From Actinomycetes bacterium (GTDB lineage: Bacteria; Actinomycetota; Actinomycetes; S36-B12; GCA-2699445): a stretch of DNA of 8,150 nt. Below, piece by piece: positions 1-5,882 of the stretch. Position 1 is the stretch's first letter. Every line of letters begins with the position of its first letter. The notes under the pieces are model-generated. The model saw only the letters and a list, made by a program, of their open reading frames with translations. It was not told where the DNA came from and did no database searches. The DNA is taken from assembly GCA_022600255.1 (NCBI GenBank), contig JAHZKU010000291.1, forward strand, positions 1-8,150, given 5' to 3'. The position numbers and the translations under genes are program-made.

Positions 1-219
1 CCACCGCTTGCGATATGACTAGGCCATCCGCCGTCTGCCTGCGCGGTTACAAGTTGCTTCAAGCAAAACCAGCCGCGAGGGTAGGGGAGTCAAGGAGCCC
101 AGACCCATAGGAGTTGTTTCGGATGCGGCGATTATCCGCCCACAATCGAACTTGCGCAGATGCGGGTTGTTCGGGCCCCACCGGTTCGGCAATCGGGGAA
201 TCCACGGTGCTGATCTGAG
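1..219. other. intergenic region upstream of the MHS transporter
   Basis: No convincing gene lies here. All three plus frames are closed by stops, and the minus-strand open frame that crosses the region lacks any recognisable motif and overlaps the start of the transporter. An in-frame TGA at 211-213 sits just before the transporter ATG. I could not identify a convincing -10/-35 pair or a good Shine-Dalgarno sequence; only a GAG directly abuts the ATG. The tail or head of an unseen neighbour could reach the first few tens of bases, but nothing shows it. Confidence 0.5.
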
Positions 220-1581
220 ATGACCCAGCTACCAGATGGTCCAACCAATGACGCTGCCATCAGCTCATCCGCAGCCGGCGATGCCGCTGCATCGCCGCCT
301 GCAGAAACCACCACACGCAGCCTGCTTGGACGCTTCTTCGGCGCGATTGGCGCAGTCGTTGAGTGGTACGACCTTATGCTCTACGGCTATCTCTCGGTCG
401 TGTTCGCGCGGGTCTTCTTCCCCGAAGATGCTTCCCCCGGCGTCGCGCTAGCCGCCACACTCGGCGGCTTTGCCATCGGTTTCCTCATGCGGCCGCTTGG
501 CGGTCTGTTCTTCGGCTGGCTCGGGGACCGGCATGGCCGCAAGACCAGCTTGATGGTCGCGATCACCATGATGTCTTTTCCCATGTTGGGAACAGCAATC
601 CTGCCGGGCTACGCCGCGTGGGGCTGGGCGGCGCCGATTCTGCTGATCTTCTTCCGAATGGTGCAAGGTTTCTCCTCCGGAGGGGAGTTCTCCGGCACCC
701 TGGTGTTTCTGTCCGAGGATGCGAACCGGGGACGGCGGGGCCGGATCGCATCTATCGCCACCACGTTCGCTGGCATCGGCATTCTGCTCGCATCGCTGGT
801 GGCGACTGTGTTGGCCACGCTACTCACCGAGGCGCAACTGGATTCCTGGGGTTGGCGTATCGCCTACGGCATCGGCGGTCTGATTATTGTGTTGGGCATC
901 TTCATGCGGTTGAAGATGCAGGAGACCGAACGCTTCGAGCAGGTGCAGGGTGACGGACGGGTCGCCAAACGACCGCTTAGAGCGGCCATCACAAAACACT
1001 GGCGAATGATTCTGGTGATTGCGGCGCTAGCCGGCTACTCCGGGATCGTCTACTTCATCGTGATGACCTATCTCGTTTCATACCTGGAAGGCACGATCGG
1101 AATCCCCCATGACACCGCACTACTCATGGCGACGGTCGCGGCCCTGATCTACGCCGTCACGGCGTATTGGTTCGGCTGGTTCAGCGACAAGATCGGTCGA
1201 AAACCACCCATGATCTGGTCTGCAGTGGCATTAGTGATCGTCGCAATCCCGTGCTTCTGGATGCTCAGTAGCGGCAACCTGTTCGTGATCTACCTGTCCA
1301 TGGCGATTCTGATTCTGCCCTTGCTGTTCTTCACCGGTGGCTTCTACCCCGCTGCTAGCGAGTACATTCCAACTCGGGAGCGGAACGCGGGGATGGGAAT
1401 CGGCTACAACTTCGGGGTAGCAATCCTGGGTTCTACGGCACCTTTTGTGGCACAGGTGCTGATCAACTGGACCGGCAACGACATCGTGCCGGCCTACTAC
1501 TTGGTCGCGGCCTCAATTCTGATCCTGCCTGTCCTATGGAAGCTGCCGGAAACTGCGTTCAGCAAACTCAAGGACTACTGA
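220..1581 (+). CDS. MHS-family (metabolite:H+ symporter) MFS transporter
   Basis: A 453-residue inner-membrane protein with about 12 hydrophobic segments, predicted to import a small metabolite with protons. The metabolite:H+ symporter group (ProP, KgtP, ShiA and citrate carriers) is indicated by VEWYD at residues 47-51 at the start of helix 1, by the glycine-rich RPLGG stretch leading into the loop 2-3 motif GDRHGRK at 102-108, by RMVQGFSSGGEFSG at 146-159, and by the repeated motif FSDKIGRK at 321-328 at the start of the second half. Length fits the family. Residues 8-32 are an Ala/Ser/Pro/Thr-rich cytoplasmic tail. An in-frame TGA at 211-213 makes ATG 220 the earliest possible start, and no other start lies before helix 1. 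The Shine-Dalgarno is poor. Substrate cannot be read from sequence: dicarboxylates, aromatic acids and osmolytes are all carried by relatives. The gene stands alone and converges on the tautomerase gene. Confidence 0.93.
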   Translation: MTQLPDGPTNDAAISSSAAGDAAASPPAETTTRSLLGRFFGAIGAVVEWYDLMLYGYLSVVFARVFFPEDASPGVALAATLGGFAIGFLMRPLGGLFFGWLGDRHGRKTSLMVAITMMSFPMLGTAILPGYAAWGWAAPILLIFFRMVQGFSSGGEFSGTLVFLSEDANRGRRGRIASIATTFAGIGILLASLVATVLATLLTEAQLDSWGWRIAYGIGGLIIVLGIFMRLKMQETERFEQVQGDGRVAKRPLRAAITKHWRMILVIAALAGYSGIVYFIVMTYLVSYLEGTIGIPHDTALLMATVAALIYAVTAYWFGWFSDKIGRKPPMIWSAVALVIVAIPCFWMLSSGNLFVIYLSMAILILPLLFFTGGFYPAASEYIPTRERNAGMGIGYNFGVAILGSTAPFVAQVLINWTGNDIVPAYYLVAASILILPVLWKLPETAFSKLKDY

Positions 1582-1597
1582 CCCTGCCTCACTTCGG

Positions 1598-1625
1598 CCA
1601 GTTCCGGCCTCGCTCCCCGGACTGG
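1598..1625. terminator. hairpin after the MHS transporter, possible bidirectional terminator
   Basis: An inverted repeat pairs 1598-1607 with 1617-1625 (CCAGTTCCGG with CCGGACTGG, one bulged T) around a 9-nt loop, 17 bases after the transporter stop in a convergent gap. There is no U-tract, so intrinsic termination is not assured. Confidence 0.4.
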
Positions 1626-1653
1626 CACCGCCACCGGTCATGGCCCAACCAAC

Positions 1654-1673
1654 GCCAGCAGAGCTGGGCTGGC
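1654..1673 (-). terminator. hairpin abutting the tautomerase stop
   Basis: GCCAGC at 1654-1659 pairs with GCTGGC at 1668-1673 around an 8-nt loop. On the minus strand it begins immediately after the tautomerase TGA (1674-1676). It is short and lacks a U-tract; it may end the tautomerase transcript together with the neighbouring hairpin at 1598-1625. Confidence 0.3.
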
Positions 1674-2021
1674 TCAGCGATCGGAAATCAGTTGCCCACC
1701 CGAAGCCCAGTGGTCCTTCTCCACCTCCAAGATCACAACCCAGGTTCGACTCAACTCAATACCAAATTCCTGAGCGATCGTCCCACAGAGCCCAGCGACT
1801 AGTGTCCGGTTCTGGTCTGGGGTCACCCCAGCAAGTGTCGTGAACTCCACCACCGCGCATGGTTCGTCAGAACCGCGGAAGACAAGCGGTTGGCTAGTGA
1901 TCGTGCCGGCGAACAGCGCCTCAGATTTCTCCAAAGCACTCGCCGAGAGCGCTATCAGGCCTTTGACCATCGCGGTTGTGTCGGGAGTAGAAGTGTTGGT
2001 GTGAACTTGAATGAAGGGCAT
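1674..2021 (-). CDS. MIF-like tautomerase-superfamily protein
   Basis: A 115-residue protein (114 after Met removal, the same length as human MIF) of the macrophage migration inhibitory factor group. These small trimeric proteins use an N-terminal proline as catalytic base for keto-enol tautomerisation. The ATG at 2021 was chosen because it puts Pro directly after Met (MPFIQVHTNT) and follows a GGAAAAG ribosome site; an upstream in-frame start at 2060 would bury the proline. Numbering from Pro1, hallmarks are GSDEPC at 49-54 (human GSSEPC), QNR at 69-71 and LCG at 77-79, with K31 close to human K32. Differences: human Tyr95 corresponds to Trp93, Asn97 to Val95, Ile64 to Leu62, and the second Cys of the CxxC is Val. 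A fold match is likely; activity and substrate are uncertain. It lies 128 bp downstream of the exporter gene on the same strand and may share its transcript. Confidence 0.85.
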   Translation of the reverse strand: MPFIQVHTNTSTPDTTAMVKGLIALSASALEKSEALFAGTITSQPLVFRGSDEPCAVVEFTTLAGVTPDQNRTLVAGLCGTIAQEFGIELSRTWVVILEVEKDHWASGGQLISDR

Positions 2022-2057
2022 CGCTTTTCCAATCTCAGCTCTTTGCTTCGCGCGGTT

Positions 2058-2083
2058 CAAAATCTAGCGGTGTCGCGGACCGC
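2058..2083 (-). terminator. weak hairpin plus T-rich tail between exporter and tautomerase genes
   Basis: On the minus strand GCGGT (2083-2079) pairs with ACCGC (2071-2067) around a 7-nt loop and is followed by TAGATTTTG. This resembles a weak intrinsic terminator after the exporter gene; it could attenuate rather than block readthrough into the tautomerase gene. The five-pair stem makes this tentative. Confidence 0.3.
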
Positions 2084-2149
2084 CGCAGGCCCCGACATCG
2101 GCCGTGCCGGTGACCGCGCACCCATCTCTTGGCGCGATCGGTCAGTGAC

Positions 2150-3370
2150 TCACGCCGTTACGATACTCCCCGCGCTGGCGGGCTCGCGCGCCGGATTGAG
2201 GCCAGGGGCGCGTTGGATGCGCCGATACCAAACGGCCAGGGCACCCACCGCCAATAGCGCCAGCAGGCCGGGCAGGATCAGCGCCCAGCGGCCGCCTAGG
2301 GCCGCCGCAAACCAGCCCGCGATCGGGGCACCAATCGGGGTTGTGCCGAAGAACACCGCCAAGTACAGCGCCATCACACGACCGCGATGTTCCCCGCCCG
2401 CATGTGTCTGCAAATAGGCGTTGGCCCCGGTCATCATTGTCAACGCGGCTGCCCCGGTAGCCACTAATGCGATGGCGAACAGTGCCGGTGTCGGCATCAA
2501 ACCAGCCACGATCACCATCAGCCCGAGACCGGCCGCGGCGCCGAACACCAAGCGCACGCTGGTTCGACCGCGCCGCGCCGCCACGAGCGATCCGGAAACC
2601 GACCCAATAGCCATGGCCGAAGCCAACAACCCGTAGACCTCCGCCCCAACCGCGAACTCCTGGGTGGCCATGACCGCAATGTTCATCTGGAAGTTCAACA
2701 CGAACATACTGGTGACTCCCGCCACGACGATCACCACCAAGAGATCGGGTCGCGACAACACAAAGCGCACACCTTCGCGCACCCCACCCGTGCGGCGGGC
2801 CGCCGCCAGCATCGGAATTCGGATCAGCAGCAGCGCAAGCAAGAAGGCCACAAAACTGACAGCGTTGAGCAGGAACACGACGCCGGTCCCCCAGGCTGCA
2901 ATGAGCAAACCGGCGAACGCGGGGCCCAGCAATCTGGCGAGGTTGAAGGACAGGCTGTTCAAGGCCACGGCATTGGGGACCAAGGTGGGCCCGACCAAAT
3001 CCGACACCAGGGTCTGGCGTGCGGGGGCATCCACGGCCTTGGACAGGCCCAGCAGCAACGCGAATAGTGCCAGCCACAGCGGCGTGATCAGCCCAGTCCA
3101 CACCAGCGCCGCCAGGATGAAGGCCTGCACTGCCAAGAGCGATTGCGTCACGAGCAGGATCATCCTGCGGTTGGCGCGATCGGCCAAGGAACCGGCCCAA
3201 GGGCTGACGAACAGCATTGGCGCGAACTGCAATGCGGTGATGACTCCCAGTAGCACTGCGTTGCCGGTCAGTTCTAAGACCAGCCATCCCTGCGCCACCC
3301 GATGCATCCAGGTGCCAATATTGGAGACTGCGGCCCCGGCGGCGTAGCGCCGGTAGTTGGCAACCCGCAA
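2150..3370 (-). CDS. MFS exporter, EntS/MFS_3 (DHA3) type
   Basis: A 406-residue (as called) polytopic membrane protein, predicted drug or siderophore exporter driven by protons. Numbering from the called start, the N-terminus RVANYRRYAAGAAVSNIGTW is typical of this group, motif A reads GSLADRANRR at 60-69, and DAPARQTLVSDLV at 114-126 with NAVALNSL at 133-140 is the characteristic loop after helix 4. About 11-12 hydrophobic segments follow, ending in a basic tail. The start is a problem. The frame stays open far upstream through marR, yet no ATG, GTG or TTG occurs in it between the middle of marR and TTG 3370, which has no Shine-Dalgarno. The next ATG, 3307, would remove much of helix 1. A strong AGGAG (3402-3398) overlaps the marR stop. 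TTG 3370 lies 21 nt past that stop, so coupled reinitiation is possible. It is probably co-transcribed with and controlled by the MarR protein. Confidence 0.88.
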   Translation of the reverse strand: MRVANYRRYAAGAAVSNIGTWMHRVAQGWLVLELTGNAVLLGVITALQFAPMLFVSPWAGSLADRANRRMILLVTQSLLAVQAFILAALVWTGLITPLWLALFALLLGLSKAVDAPARQTLVSDLVGPTLVPNAVALNSLSFNLARLLGPAFAGLLIAAWGTGVVFLLNAVSFVAFLLALLLIRIPMLAAARRTGGVREGVRFVLSRPDLLVVIVVAGVTSMFVLNFQMNIAVMATQEFAVGAEVYGLLASAMAIGSVSGSLVAARRGRTSVRLVFGAAAGLGLMVIVAGLMPTPALFAIALVATGAAALTMMTGANAYLQTHAGGEHRGRVMALYLAVFFGTTPIGAPIAGWFAAALGGRWALILPGLLALLAVGALAVWYRRIQRAPGLNPAREPASAGSIVTA

Positions 3371-3393
3371 TGCCGCGAAGGTGCCGCGCGGTG

Positions 3394-3831
3394 CTACTCC
3401 TGTAGTGCCAGTTGGCTCAGGAGCGGCCCGGCCCGGAGTACCAGATCGCGATCCTGCGGGCTCAGCTGGGCCAAGGCTTGCGTCAGGTATGCGTCCTTGC
3501 GTTGCCGCATCGATTGGATTCTCTCCGCGGCCGCCGACGTCAACTCGATCAGGACTTGCCGCCCGTCCTGCGGATCTTGGGTCTTCTCGATCATGCCCTC
3601 GTCCATCAAGTGAGCCAGAATCCTGGTCATCGACGGCGGGCGGACACGTTCCGCCGCGGCGAGTTCGCCGGGCCGCATCGGTCCGTTGCGGACTAGGGTG
3701 CCCAGCACCGCGAGTTGGCTCGGGGTTAAGGAATCGTCGTCCGGCCGCTCGCTGCGTAACCGGCGACTCAGCCGGGTGACCCCGATGCGAAGCTCTGGCA
3801 CCATCTCGGTGTCCTGGTTGCCCTGCGGCAC
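3394..3831 (-). CDS. MarR-family transcriptional regulator
   Basis: A 145-residue winged-helix repressor, normally a dimer that leaves DNA on binding a small phenolic or drug-like ligand or on oxidation. The core is clear: LTPSQLAVLGTLVRNGPM at 35-52 (helix leading to the HTH), GELAAAERVRPPSMTRILAHL at 55-75 (helix-turn-helix with recognition helix), and the wing DPQDGRQVLIELT at 86-98, which matches the family wing pattern D-R-D-x-R ending in LT. A C-terminal dimerisation helix pair follows. The GTG at 3831 is favoured over the internal ATG at 3804 because GGGAGGAAA lies 6 nt before it. The exporter gene follows directly on the same strand. A half-site array lies 40-124 bp upstream, suggesting autorepression of the marR-exporter unit. 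There is a single cysteine-free sequence, so ligand sensing is more likely than thiol oxidation. Confidence 0.93.
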   Translation of the reverse strand: MPQGNQDTEMVPELRIGVTRLSRRLRSERPDDDSLTPSQLAVLGTLVRNGPMRPGELAAAERVRPPSMTRILAHLMDEGMIEKTQDPQDGRQVLIELTSAAAERIQSMRQRKDAYLTQALAQLSPQDRDLVLRAGPLLSQLALQE

Positions 3832-3871
3832 AGCTTTCCTCCCGCTCCGGCCAAACTTTGAGGGATCGACC

Positions 3872-3954
3872 TTGCGCCCGATAGCTCTGGAATCTCAGCC
3901 TATCGGGTTCGGGACGGATATCGTTCGCAATACTCATTACTCTTGCTAACGATA
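3872..3954 (-). promoter_or_regulatory. putative MarR operator array (TATCGKKMGCAA half-sites)
   Basis: Three close copies of a 12-mer occur upstream of marR: TATCGTTCGCAA at 3919-3930 (+), TATCGTTAGCAA at 3954-3943 (-) and TATCGGGCGCAA at 3883-3872 (-). A weaker fourth, TATCGGGTTCGG, sits at 3901-3912 (+). They form two inverted pairs. One has 12-bp arms (11 of 12 matching) around a 12-bp spacer. The other has perfect 8-bp arms (3877-3884 with 3900-3907) around a 15-bp spacer. A TAGGCT hexamer at 3902-3897 (-) fits a TAnnnT -10 box and falls inside the array, but no good -35 is visible. The position immediately upstream of marR suggests repressor binding over its promoter; this is inference from repeat structure. 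Confidence 0.6.
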
Positions 3955-4233
3955 CGCTTGGGGCTCCTATTCCACAACCCTGCGATCTTGCCGGCGTCCA
4001 ACCTGCCCCAGAAAAGAGCGCACGGGTTTTTAGGTCGCAAAGCGGGTTAACCCCGCAACAGCGGTCGCGCGACGAACCTGTCAATCGGCGTGCTTGTTGT
4101 AGTCGGCGCGACTCTGGTAGCGGAGGTCTTGGCTAGCTGGCTGACGACTGACAGCCCTGACACGACCTGCCGCGGGCTTTACTCGGCAGAACTCGCGGTG
4201 TGCCCCTGACTCAGCCGAGCGGCCCTAGCGCCG
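3955..4233. other. intergenic region between marR operator and the DUF gene
   Basis: No gene is supported here. An open minus frame crosses it, but this is only the upstream extension of the exporter frame and has no motif. Structures visible are GCGGG/CCCGC (4042-4046 with 4052-4056), the palindrome GTCGCGCGAC (4064-4073), and CTGCCG/CGGCAG (4167-4172 with 4184-4189, 11-nt loop). The last lies about 45 bp beyond the stop of the upstream minus-strand gene and could belong to its terminator, but it has no U-tract. Confidence 0.45.
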
Positions 4234-4650
4234 TCACGAATCCACGGGGAGACCCGCCGCTTCGCGTAGTGCTTTGGCGAATTCCTCGCGCTCTTTCACG
4301 GTGACGGTCAAGCCCTTGTGCTTGAACTTCTTCGTTGGGTCCAGTGCAGTGATCCCCTTACGGAACTCCATGCAGACACCGCCCGCCGTGGTGGAGCCGA
4401 ACGTGGCACCGCCATCAGCGAACGAGCCACGGGCCCCGATCGCCTTGTATGGCTTGTAGGGGCCGCTGATGGAGACACAAGTGATGTTGTCTAGGTCAGA
4501 TCGCGCGGAAAACGGTCCGAACCGAGCCACCATCTCTGTGGCGGTGATCCGCACACTTGAGGTCTGCGGCGTAATCCCGAGCAACGCCAGCATCGGGGCG
4601 TATCGCTTTTGAAACTCGAACGCGAAAACACGCATGCGGTCAGGACTCAT
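4234..4650 (-). CDS. conserved actinobacterial-type protein of unknown function
   Basis: A 138-residue, apparently soluble protein with no signal peptide or membrane helix. ATG 4650 is chosen because GGAGG lies 5 nt before it; ATG 4635 is an alternative. Recognisable blocks are FGPF at 44-47, ISGPYKPYKAIG at 61-72, RGSFADGGATFGS at 74-86, GVCMEF at 91-96 and HKGLTVTV at 111-118. From memory, this succession resembles hypothetical proteins in mycobacteria and related actinobacteria, with alternating short strands that suggest a beta-rich, possibly PH-like fold. I cannot name a family or a function. It overlaps the upstream small membrane-protein gene by 11 bp, implying translational coupling, and the two products may act together. 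Confidence 0.8.
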   Translation of the reverse strand: MSPDRMRVFAFEFQKRYAPMLALLGITPQTSSVRITATEMVARFGPFSARSDLDNITCVSISGPYKPYKAIGARGSFADGGATFGSTTAGGVCMEFRKGITALDPTKKFKHKGLTVTVKEREEFAKALREAAGLPVDS

Positions 4651-4810
4651 TCGTTCCTCCAGTCCTTGCCGAGCCGGACGCCAGTTCCGTGGCAGCTTTC
4701 CGGTCTTCCAGCTGTTGCTGAATGATCGTATACGCCAGCCATACCAGCAGACCAAACACCAACACCGCGCACACGGCCAGGAAGACATGCATCACATGTA
4801 ACCCGTCCAC
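4640..4810 (-). CDS. small single-pass membrane protein
   Basis: A 56-residue protein with one hydrophobic helix at about residues 6-30 (rich in Val, Leu, Ala, Phe, with Trp24 and Tyr27 at the end), followed by a hydrophilic tail containing QQQLEDRK and a Gly/Ser/Thr-rich end. The GTG at 4810 was chosen because AAAGGAG lies 6 nt before it; the adjacent GTG at 4813 and a longer start at GTG 4846 (68 residues) are possible. The helix is close to the N-terminus, so it is probably an uncleaved anchor. Its stop overlaps the start of the following gene by 11 bp, a typical coupled arrangement. No family is recognised. The coupling, the clear ribosome site and the clean membrane helix support it being real. 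Confidence 0.7.
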   Translation of the reverse strand: MDGLHVMHVFLAVCAVLVFGLLVWLAYTIIQQQLEDRKAATELASGSARTGGTNES

Positions 4811-4939
4811 CACGTACTCCTTTTCTCCAGCCAATGCTTCGCCCACGACCCTTGCGCGCGCCGAGTAAGGCCCGCGCCTCGGTCACCGATGCTGATCTGA
4901 TCCCAAACCAGCCTGCCAGGGAAGCGCCCGGGATGCTGA

Positions 4940-5776
4940 TCAGGCCTGAATCCGCTCGAAAAATGCCAGCATCTCGTCGGCCACCGCATCTGGGTTTGTT
5001 TCCGGCACCCAATGTCCAACGCCCGCCAGGGCAACGAAGGTGTAGTCCGCCGTTACAAAGTCGCCGGTGGCCTCGGCGGCCGCGCGCCCCAAGGCTGGAT
5101 CCCGTTCACCCCAGATGTAGAGCACGGGAACGGTGATGCGATGCAGTTTCATCGAAGGGTTCGCGATGTCCTTGGGCAAGGCGCGGTACCAGTTGAGGGC
5201 GGACGTCAATGCACCCGGTCGACTCATACTCTCTTCATAGTGCTGCGCCTGGTGCCCAGGTAAACCTCGGGACAGCGCGCGCCAAGCGGACCCGCCCGGG
5301 CGCAGGATAGATTCACTCACTTTAGGAATCTGGAACATACCCATATACCAAGACTTCAAGAGTTGGGTGCTGCGCAAGGCAACCGCCTTAAAGGCTCCCG
5401 GGTGTGGGGTGGACAGCGATGTCATGCTCAGACACCGTTCTGGGTGCTCCGAAGCGAAGTGCCAAGCTACGGATCCGCCCCAATCGTGGCCCACGATGTG
5501 TGCCTTCTCTACGTCGGCGGCGTCGAGCAAGGCCAACACATCCGCAACCAGTTCGGCCTGCTTGTAGGCCTTCGCCGATTTGGGCATAGCGCCAATGGAA
5601 TAGCCTCGCTGGTCGGGTGCCAGCGTGCGGTATCCGGCCGCGTGTAATGGGCCAACCACGCCATCCCACGCGGTGGAATCCTGCGGGAAACCGTGCAGCA
5701 GAACCACGACTGTTCCGTCCGCAGGACCCTCGTCGCGCACCTCGAATACTAAACCGTCACGTGCAAATGTCCGCAT
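4940..5776 (-). CDS. alpha/beta hydrolase, epoxide hydrolase-like
   Basis: A 278-residue cytoplasmic hydrolase, close to the usual length for bacterial epoxide hydrolases. The oxyanion segment HGFPQDS is at 28-34, and DQRGYS, another family motif, at 55-60. The nucleophile elbow GHDWGG at 96-101 has Asp98, not Ser, which defines the epoxide hydrolase/haloalkane dehalogenase branch; GERD gives acid Asp226 and GHW gives His255. The cap domain contains Tyr144 and ALNWYR with Tyr197, placed like the two tyrosines that activate the epoxide oxygen in soluble epoxide hydrolases, so hydrolysis of an epoxide to a diol is the best call. A dehalogenase or fluoroacetate dehalogenase-like role is the main alternative. 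Substrate is unknown. ATG 5776 has no convincing Shine-Dalgarno but has a promoter placed for leaderless initiation. It is probably its own transcription unit, perhaps reading into the small membrane-protein gene 129 bp further on. Confidence 0.92.
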   Translation of the reverse strand: MRTFARDGLVFEVRDEGPADGTVVVLLHGFPQDSTAWDGVVGPLHAAGYRTLAPDQRGYSIGAMPKSAKAYKQAELVADVLALLDAADVEKAHIVGHDWGGSVAWHFASEHPERCLSMTSLSTPHPGAFKAVALRSTQLLKSWYMGMFQIPKVSESILRPGGSAWRALSRGLPGHQAQHYEESMSRPGALTSALNWYRALPKDIANPSMKLHRITVPVLYIWGERDPALGRAAAEATGDFVTADYTFVALAGVGHWVPETNPDAVADEMLAFFERIQA

Positions 5777-5782
5777 GACTCA

Positions 5783-5810
5783 AACCTAGCGCAGACTGTT
5801 GCTACCTCAA
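5783..5810 (-). promoter_or_regulatory. probable leaderless promoter of the hydrolase gene
   Basis: On the minus strand TTGAGG (5810-5805) and TAGGTT (5788-5783, matching TAnnnT) are separated by 16 bp. The -10 box ends 6 bp before the ATG at 5776, so transcription would start at or next to the start codon. This agrees with the absence of a Shine-Dalgarno sequence; leaderless mRNAs are common in actinobacteria. It follows directly after the hairpin at 5814-5839. Confidence 0.45.
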
Positions 5811-5813
5811 GTT

Positions 5814-5839
5814 GCCGGCTTGGGCCGGGCGCAGCCGGC
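5814..5839 (-). terminator. GC-rich hairpin after the GGDEF-EAL gene
   Basis: GCCGGCT at 5814-5820 pairs perfectly with AGCCGGC at 5833-5839 around a 12-nt loop, 43 bp downstream of the GGDEF-EAL stop. It lacks a U-run, as many actinobacterial terminator hairpins do. Its place between that stop and the hydrolase promoter supports a terminator role. Confidence 0.45.
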
Positions 5840-5882
5840 ACGCGTGGTCTCAGCCAGCCTTTCGGTGCCGGTTGCGATCAAG

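Noticed and set aside
363..953. 196-codon plus-strand open frame inside the MHS transporter
   Set aside because: An out-of-frame, Arg/His-rich shadow; the overlapping frame carries all family motifs.
2142..3287. 381-codon minus-strand open frame inside the exporter gene
   Set aside because: A GC-bias shadow of the real exporter frame; Gly/Arg-rich, with no helices or motifs.
2664..3347. 227-codon plus-strand open frame opposite the exporter
   Set aside because: An antisense shadow rich in Thr/Ala/Ser with no domain; the opposite strand encodes a clear transporter.
3394..3420. Programmed frameshift joining MarR and the exporter into one protein
   Set aside because: The exporter frame is -1 to marR, but no slippery heptamer is visible near the marR stop, and separate MarR and MFS proteins are the usual arrangement.
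3371..4084. Long upstream extension of the exporter frame (238 extra codons) running through marR and the intergenic region
   Set aside because: It has Arg/Gly/Pro-rich shadow composition with no family motif, and it overlaps the well-supported marR gene in another frame.
4861..4882. CCGAG/CTCGG hairpin downstream of the hydrolase gene
   Set aside because: Five base pairs around a 12-nt loop without a U-tract is too weak to call as a terminator.
209..4900. Repeated TGCTGATCTGA at 209-219 and 4890-4900
   Set aside because: Only two short copies in unrelated contexts with no further flanking similarity; compatible with chance.
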